Source: Desulfobulbaceae bacterium (GTDB lineage Bacteria; Desulfobacterota; Desulfobulbia; Desulfobulbales; Desulfurivibrionaceae). From it: 19,094 nucleotides of DNA. The stretch is taken from assembly GCA_003517965.1 (NCBI GenBank), contig DOZO01000072.1, forward strand, positions 1 through 19,094, read 5' to 3'. Positions 7,040 through 13,692 of the stretch are shown here, piece after piece. Numbering within the stretch: position 1 is the stretch's first letter; every line of letters starts with the position of its first letter. The translations under genes were made by a program, and so were the position numbers. Under the pieces are notes generated by a model. The model was not told the origin of the DNA and did no database searches. It saw nothing but the letters and a program-made list of their open reading frames with translations.

Positions 7040-7358
7040 TTTAAGGGGGGAAAAGGGAGGTCTTACCGTTAGTAGTCCAGCATGTTTAAAGCTGAGTTGA
7101 GCAGCTTGCCTGCTCAAACGAAACTTATACCCCTCTGGGTGTAAAGTAATCATTACAATCAAAAGACGCTGTTACTTTTTAGCTATGATTCCATAAAGCA
7201 TCTGCGCTGCCTTGTCTATTTATTCTTGACAAATCAATCAGATAGTATAACCTCCGATATAATTGGTATGCGAAAAATATTGTTATATCAGTTTGGAATG
7301 ATTCAATAATATTATTGTTAATTGGCCAGGTTTTCAGGCCTGCGGAATTTTTTAAAAA
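7040..7358. other. AT-rich divergent intergenic region with palindrome
   Basis: This region separates the leftward sulfatase gene from the rightward diguanylate cyclase; 7040-7162 may be coding if an earlier sulfatase start is used. It holds a perfect TATAAT at 7258-7263, a TTGACA at 7226-7231 that is 26 bases from it (not a standard pair), an inverted repeat ttgtc/gacaa around 7212-7232, and the perfect 14-base palindrome caataatattattg at 7304-7317. Promoters for one or both genes probably lie here, but I cannot fix them. Confidence 0.4.
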
Positions 7359-8459
7359 ATGAGCGTTTACGAGTCAACGTCTATCTCTGTATCCGCATCT
7401 TGGCATCGTCATCTGCTGGGACGGTTGAAATGGTTGCGGCATTGCGCCGTCGAACTTATGGGGATGTCGCCCTCCACCGCTTCCTCAGGGCTGGACCAAG
7501 GGCAGGATATTCGTCTCGCTTGCGCCATAGGTTTTCCTGTTGGGATATCCTTCGCGGTATTCAATCTTACGCATGGTTTCCCGGCTCTGGGAATTATCGA
7601 AGGCCTGGCGATTCTTTTTTTCGTGCCGCCGGCGTATTTTCTCTCCCGGTTGTCTCGGAGGTTATTGCTGGCAGAAAGTCTGATTATGCTTTGCGTCATC
7701 ATCATTACCGGCGCTCTTTTTCACTATGGCGGCATTCACGGGACCGGCATTTACTGGATCTTCAGCCTGCCGCTTACCGCATTTTACGTCACCGGCCAGC
7801 TACGCGGCTGGCTTTGGTCATTATCTTTCCTGGCTTTGCTCGGGATCATCTCTCCAGCCCCTGATTTTACGCAAATCCAGCTCCAGCATTGTCAGCTTGC
7901 GTTGCTTTATTACACCGCCATCGCCGCTTCGTTTAACATGTTGCGGACTCATTTCGCCACAAAACTGCATAACTTGGCGATGACCGATTTTTTGACCAAC
8001 ATTAATAATCGGCGTTACTTTTTTTTGCGGTTGGAGGAGGAATTCGCCCGTTACCTGCGTTATAAAACCAATTTTTGTTTGTTGTTTCTTGATCTGGATA
8101 ATATGAAGATAATAAATACCGACCGGGGACACATCGGGGGGGATGCGGCTATTGTTTATTGCACCAAGGTGCTTGACAGAGTGAAACGGCAAGGAGACGT
8201 GATTGGTCGTCTGGGTGGTGATGAATTCGGGTGGCTGATGATTGGCGCGGATGCCAAGAAGGTGCAAGATTTTTTCAATAGATTGCAACAAGAACTTGCG
8301 AATTTCAGTTTCGAGGGCAAGAAAATCCCCCTTAATATTTCCTGTGGGGCTATCAGCACCTCCTGCGATACCTGGCAGGATTACGATACCATGTATCGCG
8401 AGGCCACAGCCAGGCTAAGCCAAGCCAAACGGATGAAGAATTGTATCTGTTTCAAATGA
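7359..8459 (+). CDS. Membrane-bound diguanylate cyclase (GGDEF)
   Basis: Makes cyclic di-GMP from two GTP. The 366-residue protein has about six membrane segments between residues 51 and 193, including GGIHGTGIYWIFSLPL, a motif seen in other membrane GGDEF sensors. A C-terminal GGDEF domain runs from about 205 to 366. The catalytic motif is intact (GGDEF, 286-290), and the RxxD inhibitory site is present at the right distance (R277-Q-G-D280), so product inhibition is expected. The domain start is slightly unusual: LTNINNRR instead of LTGLxNRR, and LDLDNMKIINTDRGHIGGD, where the residue after IN is Thr rather than Asp. The metal and guanine contacts (first Asp pair, Asn, GGD) are kept. There is no EAL domain. 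The start ATG lacks a clear Shine-Dalgarno. It stands alone, divergent from the sulfatase gene; the signal it senses is unknown. Confidence 0.88.
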   Translation: MSVYESTSISVSASWHRHLLGRLKWLRHCAVELMGMSPSTASSGLDQGQDIRLACAIGFPVGISFAVFNLTHGFPALGIIEGLAILFFVPPAYFLSRLSRRLLLAESLIMLCVIIITGALFHYGGIHGTGIYWIFSLPLTAFYVTGQLRGWLWSLSFLALLGIISPAPDFTQIQLQHCQLALLYYTAIAASFNMLRTHFATKLHNLAMTDFLTNINNRRYFFLRLEEEFARYLRYKTNFCLLFLDLDNMKIINTDRGHIGGDAAIVYCTKVLDRVKRQGDVIGRLGGDEFGWLMIGADAKKVQDFFNRLQQELANFSFEGKKIPLNISCGAISTSCDTWQDYDTMYREATARLSQAKRMKNCICFK

Positions 8460-8515
8460 AATGGCCATATTGATCATTACGCTACTAAACTAACTCCGTT
8501 GATACCCCCCGTCCC

Positions 8516-8743
8516 CTAATACCCCCAAACTCCGCTCCGTAAAAAATAGACATCTCCAGAATACGAATAACCGCCGCGACAGGAACGAGTCGGACAACCG
8601 CAACAACAACCTTGTGGCTTGTCCTGCTTGCAGTTTGCCGGGTTGTAGATACGCGCCTGCTGACCCTGACCCGGATGTAATCCAGTTCCCGTGTTTCTTG
8701 CGGGACGAAGCGTGGTGGCGCCATGTTCGAGCTGGCAGGTCAA
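8516..8743 (-). pseudogene. Possible Cys-rich small ORF or gene remnant
   Basis: A minus-strand frame of 75 codons ends at TAG 8516-8518. Its last third reads NPANCKQDKPQGCCCGCP then TRSCRGGYSYSGDVYF, with six Cys in about 20 residues, which is unlike typical shadow frames. It has no ATG; the only in-frame start is a TTG at 8743. A neighbouring frame supplies an ATG (MKTKIHLRINH, near 8780) that would need a frameshift to join it. Either a decayed gene or a chance frame is possible. No family is recognised. Confidence 0.2.
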
Positions 8744-8801
8744 GAGGGTGATTGATTCGGAGGTGGATTTTTGTTTTCATGGTTGTTGGGGCCAAGGATG
8801 C

Positions 8802-8831
8802 TTGACTCTATGGGGAGAAAAGGGTCATAAT
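8802..8831 (+). promoter_or_regulatory. Sigma-70-type promoter for the reductase/PP-loop/GT2/folE2 operon
   Basis: TTGACT (8802-8807) and CATAAT (8826-8831) each match the consensus at five of six positions and are spaced by 18 bases. Transcription would start near 8838, leaving a leader of about 70 bases before the GTG start at 8910. No leader structure is obvious. Confidence 0.5.
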
Positions 8832-8909
8832 TGTCAATGAAAAATCATCGCGTTTTTTTTGGCAATGTTCACCGCGTGGCATCGCTGTGACGAGTGTGGG
8901 AGGGGCGGC

Positions 8910-9554
8910 GTGAAAGTAACCATTATTGCGGCCAGCACCATCTGCGGGCGCATCGGCCCCGGTCTTACCGGTAGCCCCATTGATCGTGGGTTGCTTGAAA
9001 AGATGCGGGCGGCAACCGCTGCCAGTCTGTTGGGCGCGGAAACCCTGCGTCAGGGAGATCCGGAGATGCGGGGGCCGGAGGGGCTTCTCTTGCCTCAACG
9101 GATCCGGGCCTTTATTACTCAGTCTGGTGATCTTCCGCTGGCTGGGAGGAGGATTTTCCAGCAAGGCCCGCCGCCGCTCATCTTCACTGGTGCAGCGGCG
9201 GCGGCGGGATTGCGATCCAGGTTTGGCACCCTGGCTCAGATCGTGACCCTGCCGCTCGACTCCGCCGGGGGGCTTTCCCTGGCTGCGGCCCTGGCCCATC
9301 TGGAAAAATTTGGCGCAGTCTCGGTGCTGGTTGAAGGTGGAGGCAGGTTGAATTACGCCTGTTTGCGACAAGGGGTTGTCGATGAGATTCTCCTCACCCT
9401 GACCCCGAAAATTTCTGGAGACCAGGGGGCAGCTTCTCTGTGCGCTGGCCCTGTTCCTTTGGGCGAGCCGTTTATGTCGCTGGCCCTGGTTTCGTGCGAG
9501 GTTGCGGAAACTGGGGAGGTGTTTCTTAAATACCGGGTACTTAAGGAGAAATGA
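8910..9554 (+). CDS. Stand-alone RibD C-terminal-type (DHFR-fold) reductase
   Basis: A 214-residue NAD(P)H-dependent reductase of the RibD_C family, which in riboflavin synthesis reduces the ribosylamino-pyrimidinone phosphate and in related proteins reduces pterins. Visible family features are VTIIAASTICGRIG at the start, the LLGAETLRQGDPE region (41-52), the nucleotide-binding VLVEGGGRLN (about 139-148) and VDEILLTLTPKISGD. It lacks the N-terminal deaminase domain of normal bacterial RibD. I chose the GTG at 8910 because a strong GGGAGGGG Shine-Dalgarno lies just upstream and the homologous part begins there; an upstream in-frame ATG (8859) adds an unrelated stretch. Its stop overlaps the next start (ATGA). 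Given folE2 three genes on, a pterin or pyrimidine substrate is likely, but which one is not determined. Confidence 0.8.
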   Translation: MKVTIIAASTICGRIGPGLTGSPIDRGLLEKMRAATAASLLGAETLRQGDPEMRGPEGLLLPQRIRAFITQSGDLPLAGRRIFQQGPPPLIFTGAAAAAGLRSRFGTLAQIVTLPLDSAGGLSLAAALAHLEKFGAVSVLVEGGGRLNYACLRQGVVDEILLTLTPKISGDQGAASLCAGPVPLGEPFMSLALVSCEVAETGEVFLKYRVLKEK

Positions 9555-10306
9555 GCATGCCCCAGGAACTGGCGATCTTGTATTCAGGAGGGACGGATTC
9601 CCTCGCGCTCTATGCCCTGGCCAGCATTGGTCATCATCCAGGTCTGGCCAGACCTGTGCGCATTCATCTGCTCCACATGCTCAACGGCATGGGGCGCTTT
9701 GCCGATTTTCCCAGAAACCGTTTTCTGACCGCGCAAAAGATCATGCTGGCCAATGTCGTCGATCCTGAGAAAATACCGGAAGCGAAGATGGTGGAGCTTG
9801 ACATGGGCAGGCTGTTTCAGGGTCTGTGGCTTGATCGGTATGAAGAGTACATGCCGCGTTATAACGGAAAAAATCTTGTCTGTGTGGCCTGCAAGCTTGC
9901 CATGCATGCCAGGGCCATTATCTATTGTCACGTACATCTTGTCCCCAATTTTGTGGCCGGATACACCAAGAAACAGAGGCATTACCCCGAACAGACCCCA
10001 GTTTTCATGGAAAAAATCGGGGAGCTCTCGGCCCGGTTCGGGATCAGCACCACCTTTCCGGTTTACGAGGATTTTGACAATCAGATGATTACCCGCCACG
10101 TGCTGGAGGATTTCGGCCTGCCCTCTACCGGCGGGGGCGAGAGGAAATGTCTGTTCTGCCAGACCCTGACCACGGCAACGGAGAAGGAGATTGGCCGGTA
10201 TCTTGATGATATGCTGCCCCTGGTTGGCGAGTATGTTGAACATCGCCTGGCCGGTCGGGTTCGGGAGGCGGCCCTGTGTTTCCCTCCTGGCAATCGAAGC
10301 GCATAG
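9551..10306 (+). CDS. PP-loop ATP pyrophosphatase with two CxxC motifs (QueC-like)
   Basis: A 251-residue member of the adenine-nucleotide alpha-hydrolase superfamily. The PP-loop is SGGTDS at 12-17. Four cysteines in two pairs (C111-x2-C114 in VCVACKLAMHARA; C200-x2-C203 in ERKCLFCQTL) could bind zinc or an iron-sulfur cluster. GYTKKQRHYPEQTPVFMEKI (138-156) resembles the GYPDCRPEF region of QueC, which makes preQ0, but the zinc motif differs from true QueC, so I do not use that symbol. Enzymes of this type adenylate a carbonyl or carboxyl before adding N or S. AAGGAG (9543-9548) precedes two in-frame ATGs; the second (9557) has the better spacing. The operon with a RibD_C-type reductase and FolE2 suggests work on a pterin, deazapurine or tRNA base. 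Confidence 0.7.
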   Translation: MSMPQELAILYSGGTDSLALYALASIGHHPGLARPVRIHLLHMLNGMGRFADFPRNRFLTAQKIMLANVVDPEKIPEAKMVELDMGRLFQGLWLDRYEEYMPRYNGKNLVCVACKLAMHARAIIYCHVHLVPNFVAGYTKKQRHYPEQTPVFMEKIGELSARFGISTTFPVYEDFDNQMITRHVLEDFGLPSTGGGERKCLFCQTLTTATEKEIGRYLDDMLPLVGEYVEHRLAGRVREAALCFPPGNRSA

Positions 10307-10349
10307 AGCCGAGATTATCCAGCTATACAAAAGCGGAACTCTAAAGATC

Positions 10350-11150
10350 ATGCGGATCAGCTGCGTAATCCCCACGAAAAATCGACCGAAGATGACCTGC
10401 CGGGCTATTGCCAGCGTGCTTGCCCAGGATAGCCCGGTGAGCGAGATCATTGTTGTGGATGATGGCTCAATGGACAATACGGCGGCCCTTGTGGCCGCAC
10501 GCTTTCCCGAGGTGCTGTTGCTGAAGCGCTCCGGTCTTGGGCCGGGTCTGGCCAGAAATGCTGGGGTTGCCGCAGCCTGCGGTGAGGTGGTCATGTTTCT
10601 TGATTCAGACGATGTCTGGCTGCCGGGGCATGTTGCAAGTCTGGTGCAGACCCTGGCCCGTGGTTATCAGGTGGCCTATGGGGTGACAAAGAATTTCGAC
10701 CAAGTCGGGGACGGAGAGTTTTTTATTCCTGAGCCGGGCATGGCCTTGGAAGGGCAATGTCTCACCGCTCTGGCCAGTTGGTGTTTTCTGCTTCCCTCGG
10801 CAATGGCGGTGGAGACAGAGGCTTTTGTTGCGGTGGGTGGTTTTGGAGCTGGAGAGCTGGGTGAGGACTGGTCTTTTTTTCTTCGGCTTGCCAGGCATTT
10901 CCCCTTTGGCTTTTGCGGGGATGAACCCATCACCCGGCGCTATCTTCATGATGGCAGCCTGTGCAATTGCGCAAGCAGCGACCGGCTTGAGACCCTGCTG
11001 GCCTCGGTGTCCCGTGCTCTGGTGGAGGCGGAGGCTTCGCCCGAGAACCTCATCCGTTTTCAGACGCTGGCCGATTGGACCAGGCGGCAGGGGGATTGGC
11101 AGACCGTGCAGCAGTGGTATCTTGCCCTGCAACAGGAGGAGCTTATTTGA
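10350..11150 (+). CDS. Soluble GT2 family glycosyltransferase
   Basis: A 266-residue GT-A-fold glycosyltransferase with ISCVIPTKNRP at the start, the nucleotide-binding IIVVDDGSMDNT (Asp37/38), RNAGVAAACGE and the metal-binding FLDSDDVWLP (Asp85-x-Asp87-Asp88). ELGEDWSFFLRLA (about 170) supplies the conserved acidic ED pair of the acceptor side. There are no membrane helices, unlike the GtrB-type enzyme elsewhere in the window. The ATG at 10350 is chosen because homology starts there; the open frame extends upstream into the PP-loop gene. Its last bases overlap the folE2 start (TTGA). Being inside a biosynthetic operon rather than a polysaccharide cluster is unusual, so the acceptor could be a small molecule, a pterin or a modified base instead of a sugar chain. 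That is inference. Confidence 0.82.
   Translation: MRISCVIPTKNRPKMTCRAIASVLAQDSPVSEIIVVDDGSMDNTAALVAARFPEVLLLKRSGLGPGLARNAGVAAACGEVVMFLDSDDVWLPGHVASLVQTLARGYQVAYGVTKNFDQVGDGEFFIPEPGMALEGQCLTALASWCFLLPSAMAVETEAFVAVGGFGAGELGEDWSFFLRLARHFPFGFCGDEPITRRYLHDGSLCNCASSDRLETLLASVSRALVEAEASPENLIRFQTLADWTRRQGDWQTVQQWYLALQQEELI
11134..11139 (+). promoter_or_regulatory. Strong ribosome binding site that fixes the folE2 start
   Basis: AGGAGG lies 7 bases before the TTG at 11147, inside the 3' end of the GT2 gene. This spacing makes TTG, overlapping the GT2 stop as TTGA, the clear start for folE2, rather than the in-frame upstream ATG at 11075. Confidence 0.8.
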
Positions 11151-12037
11151 AACCATTCATATCCCCCCAGGATCATGCGCGGGCGCTGGCGGAAAGCCTT
11201 GATATCCCCCAGCAGCAGCCTTCCTTTGCCCTGCCTATACCGGAGGTCGGCATCTGCGGAAAAACCGTCTGGGTAAGGCTGCCAGAGGGACTGATTCCAT
11301 TTACCGCCAGGTTGGAGGTGAACCTGGCCGCACAGGTTCGTGGCATCCATATGTCCCGCATGGAAGAGGTGGTCGCAGACCTTTATGAGCAGGAGTTTGC
11401 TGATCTCCGCGAGTACGGGTTGCAGCTTGGCCGGGAGATGATGGCGCGCCAGGGAGCGAGTACCGGCAGGGTGCGCCTTACCGGAAAATTGCCGCTCATC
11501 AGAACGGCCAGGGTCAGCGGCAGACAATCGGTGGATTCCATTGCCGTCAGTCTTGATCTGAAGCTGGCCGGGCAGGGGGAGGAGCTGCAAAGTCAGGCGA
11601 TGCTCGGGGTTGGCGTGGCCCACATTACCGCCTGTCCCTGCACCCAGGCTTACAACCAGACCCTGTTTCGCAAGGAGGATGATGGCTGCCCCCTGCCTAC
11701 CCATTCGCAGCGCTCCCAAACTACACTTTTGCTGCAATCGGCAGGTCTTTCTCCGACTATTGCCGAACTGTTAGCCTGTCTGGAAGATGCCCTGCATGTG
11801 ACTCAGGACCTGCTGAAAAGAGCTGATGAAGCGCAACTGGTCTACCTCTCGCACAGTCTGCCGCAGTTTGCCGAAGATGCGGTGCGGGAGGTGGCCCGGC
11901 GGGCAGGAGAGCGCTTCGGCAGGGCGCTGCCGCCGGAGACCCTGGTGGTGATTGAGTCTTTGAGCCTGGAGAGTATCCATCTCCACGATGTTTGCTGTCG
12001 GTTGGAAACCACCCTGGCGGAAATCATTACTTTGTGA
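11147..12037 (+). CDS. folE2: GTP cyclohydrolase IB (FolE2)
   Basis: Converts GTP to 7,8-dihydroneopterin triphosphate, the entry to folate, other pterins and queuosine. The 296-residue length is typical. Family signatures are ARLEVNLAAQVRGIHMSRMEE, the catalytic-site HITACPCTQ (His159, Cys163, Cys165) and the THSQRS motif (His186). FolE2 is unrelated in sequence to FolE and can work with metals other than zinc; many bacteria have only this form. Translation begins at TTG 11147, set by an AGGAGG seven bases upstream and overlapping the stop of the GT2 gene, so it is translationally coupled. It is followed after 8 bases by the tRNA nucleotidyltransferase gene. Next to a RibD_C-type reductase and a PP-loop ATPase it may feed a dedicated pterin or deazapurine route, or simply be the housekeeping cyclohydrolase. 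Confidence 0.93.
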   Translation: MKPFISPQDHARALAESLDIPQQQPSFALPIPEVGICGKTVWVRLPEGLIPFTARLEVNLAAQVRGIHMSRMEEVVADLYEQEFADLREYGLQLGREMMARQGASTGRVRLTGKLPLIRTARVSGRQSVDSIAVSLDLKLAGQGEELQSQAMLGVGVAHITACPCTQAYNQTLFRKEDDGCPLPTHSQRSQTTLLLQSAGLSPTIAELLACLEDALHVTQDLLKRADEAQLVYLSHSLPQFAEDAVREVARRAGERFGRALPPETLVVIESLSLESIHLHDVCCRLETTLAEIITL

Positions 12038-12045
12038 GGGGCGGC

Positions 12046-13497
12046 ATGACAAAGGTATTGACTCAGGATTGGCTGCAAGCGTACCCGGAGGAGCTGCGCC
12101 GGGCCTTGGCCAAGGTTGCCCAGCGCAGCGGGCAGCCCATGTATGTGGCGGGTGGGCCGGTGCGGGACTGGCTGCTGGGGGTGGCGGCCAGGGATCTTGA
12201 TTTCACCGTGCCAAAGGGCGCTGTGGCCTGTGCCCGCGAGGTCAGTGGTCTGCTGGGCGGTGCCTTTGTCCTGCTTGATGAGGCAGAAGATGTGGCCAGG
12301 GTTGTCTGGCAGGGTCTTACTCTTGATTTTTCCGGCTTTAGAAACCACACTACCACCATTGAAGACGACCTTGGGCAAAGGGATTTTACCATCAACGCCA
12401 TGGCCGTTCTTTTTGACTCTGAGACCTGTGGCCTTGTTTCGCTTACGGTTATTGATCCTCTGGGGGGCGTGACTGATCTGGCGCAAAAAATGATCCGGAT
12501 CCCGGCTGTTGCCAATTTGCTGGCCGATCCTCTGCGGCTCCTACGGGCCTACCGCTTCGCGGCTACTCTGGGTTTTGCCATCGAAGCTCAAACCGAGACA
12601 GCTATTGTCGCTCATGGCGGGTTGCTGATCAAGACGGCCATGGAGCGGGTGGCCTATGAGCTTGGTCTGATCATGGTCTCGGATCGTGCCTGGCAGATTA
12701 TCAGCCGTATGGCGGCTGGCGGTCTTCTGTGGGTTGTCTTCCCGGAGCTTGCCGCCGGACGAGGGCTTAAGCAGCCGGCCAGTCATCATCTCGACGTGTT
12801 CGGGCACATTCTGGAGGCCTTGCGCTGTCTGGAAAAAATTCTGCCTGCTCCGGAGGCGTATTTCCCGGGGCAGGGCGGACTGTTCAGCGAAATGGCCCAG
12901 GGAAAACGGGTCGCCTTGCTGAAATGGGCCGCCTTGTTTCATGATTTGGGCAAACCGAAGACCCATCGGCTGGCTGGGGGAAAGATAACCTTTTATAACC
13001 ATGATCAGGCTGGAGCGAAGATTTTTGAGGCCATCGCCGAAAGGCTGCACTGGCCCAAGGATGACCGCAATCGGGTGGCCCGGCTCATTGCGCTGCACAT
13101 GTGGCCCTTTCATCTCAGTAACGCGCGCCTGCGTACCGGGATCAGCCGCAAGGCCTGTTTACGGCTGATCAAGGCGGCGGGCGATGATCTGGCCAGCCTT
13201 TTTTTGCTGGCCATGGCGGACAGCCTTGCCGGGCAGGGGGTGGGTAAGCCTCCGGGCATGGAGGAAAATCTGGCCCTGCTTTTGCTTGAGGTGCATGGGG
13301 TGTATGTGGAGCATATTCAGCCGGTATTCGCCAACCCGCCGCTGCTGACGGGGCATGATCTTATTGAGATTTTCGCCCTTGAGCCAGGGCCCGTCTTCAA
13401 GGAGGTCCTTGACGGTCTGATCGTGGCGCAGGTGGAGGGTTTGGTGTCGAACCGGGAGCAGGCCCTGGCCTGGGTGAAGATGATTGTTGCTGGCTGA
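12046..13497 (+). CDS. CCA-adding-type tRNA nucleotidyltransferase / poly(A) polymerase family with HD domain
   Basis: Adds or repairs the 3'-terminal CCA (or A) of tRNA. The 483-residue protein has the class II head: VAGGPVRDWLLG (about 33-44), the catalytic ARDLDFTV (48-55), QRDFTINAMA (about 115) and DPLRLLRAYRFAATLGF (about 165). It also carries a C-terminal HD phosphohydrolase domain with LFHDLGKPKT (His299-Asp300), as in E. coli-type CCA enzymes. Some bacteria split CCA addition between two such enzymes, so a narrower A-adding or CC-adding role cannot be excluded. The ATG at 12046 has a GAGGGG Shine-Dalgarno; the frame is open further upstream but without homology. It is the last gene of the operon, with 8 bases after folE2. 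The pairing with a possible base-modification set is suggestive but may be chance. Confidence 0.88.
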   Translation: MTKVLTQDWLQAYPEELRRALAKVAQRSGQPMYVAGGPVRDWLLGVAARDLDFTVPKGAVACAREVSGLLGGAFVLLDEAEDVARVVWQGLTLDFSGFRNHTTTIEDDLGQRDFTINAMAVLFDSETCGLVSLTVIDPLGGVTDLAQKMIRIPAVANLLADPLRLLRAYRFAATLGFAIEAQTETAIVAHGGLLIKTAMERVAYELGLIMVSDRAWQIISRMAAGGLLWVVFPELAAGRGLKQPASHHLDVFGHILEALRCLEKILPAPEAYFPGQGGLFSEMAQGKRVALLKWAALFHDLGKPKTHRLAGGKITFYNHDQAGAKIFEAIAERLHWPKDDRNRVARLIALHMWPFHLSNARLRTGISRKACLRLIKAAGDDLASLFLLAMADSLAGQGVGKPPGMEENLALLLLEVHGVYVEHIQPVFANPPLLTGHDLIEIFALEPGPVFKEVLDGLIVAQVEGLVSNREQALAWVKMIVAG

Positions 13498-13515
13498 AGA
13501 CCTAAAGCAGGAGTC

Positions 13516-13541
13516 TCAGTCGAATAAGTTTGACTGATTTT
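13516..13541 (+). terminator. Weak terminator-like hairpin after the tRNA nucleotidyltransferase gene
   Basis: tcagtc (13516-13521) pairs with gactga (13532-13537), with a 10-base loop and four T after it. The stem is short and poor in GC, so termination would be inefficient. Confidence 0.3.
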
Positions 13542-13559
13542 AAAACATTGTTGTATCCT
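13530..13559 (+). promoter_or_regulatory. Candidate promoter for glgP
   Basis: TTGACT (13530-13535), then 18 bases, then TATCCT (13554-13559). The -35 is good and the -10 weaker. It overlaps the weak hairpin above. If used, it gives a leader of about 130 bases carrying the structured palindrome at 13598-13648. Confidence 0.35.
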
Positions 13560-13597
13560 GCAAAGTATCATTGTCGCCGCCGAGGTAGTAATTGTAG

Positions 13598-13648
13598 TAA
13601 CCGTTCACCGGGCCGATCGTCCGGAGATGTGGTACTGCTGAACGGTTA
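13598..13648. repeat. Palindromic REP-like element upstream of glgP
   Basis: taaccgttca (13598-13607) is a perfect 10-base inverted match to tgaacggtta (13639-13648). Inside, ccgg (13608-13611) pairs with ccgg (13621-13624) around a cgatcg-containing loop. taattgta occurs on both sides as a direct repeat (13589-13596 and 13650-13657), which may mark a target duplication or be chance. The terminal motif matches that of the 18959-19094 element. Confidence 0.6.
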
Positions 13649-13692
13649 TTAATTGTAAAAGCAGGTTAACCTCAAGCAAGCAGGTCGCAAGC

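Larger units (their letters stand above)
8460..8909. other. 450-base region without a convincing gene
   Basis: Between the diguanylate cyclase and the reductase gene there is no reading frame I can assign to a family. It contains C-runs at 8503-8525 (three G-runs on the minus strand), a minus-strand Cys-rich frame (8516-8743, listed separately) and the promoter-like sequence at 8802-8831. No clear terminator for the upstream gene was found. Confidence 0.6.

Noticed and set aside
7226..7263. TTGACA and TATAAT as one promoter for the cyclase
   Set aside because: The spacing is 26 bases, too long for a sigma-70 pair. TTGACA to the nearer TATAAC (7246-7251) is 14, too short.
8503..8525. G-quadruplex on the minus strand
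   Set aside because: Only three clear G-runs are present; a fourth is missing within normal loop distance.
9584..10594. 336-codon minus-strand frame over the PP-loop and GT2 genes
   Set aside because: Shadow frame. The plus strand carries SGGTDS and DxD motifs, ribosome binding sites and coupled starts.
11075..11146. Longer FolE2 starting at 11075
   Set aside because: The extra 24 residues overlap the GT2 gene and lack family similarity, whereas AGGAGG sits correctly before TTG 11147.
8910..12037. Assigning the operon to queuosine synthesis outright
   Set aside because: No queD, queE, queF or tgt is present and the PP-loop protein lacks the QueC zinc motif. It is kept only as a hypothesis.
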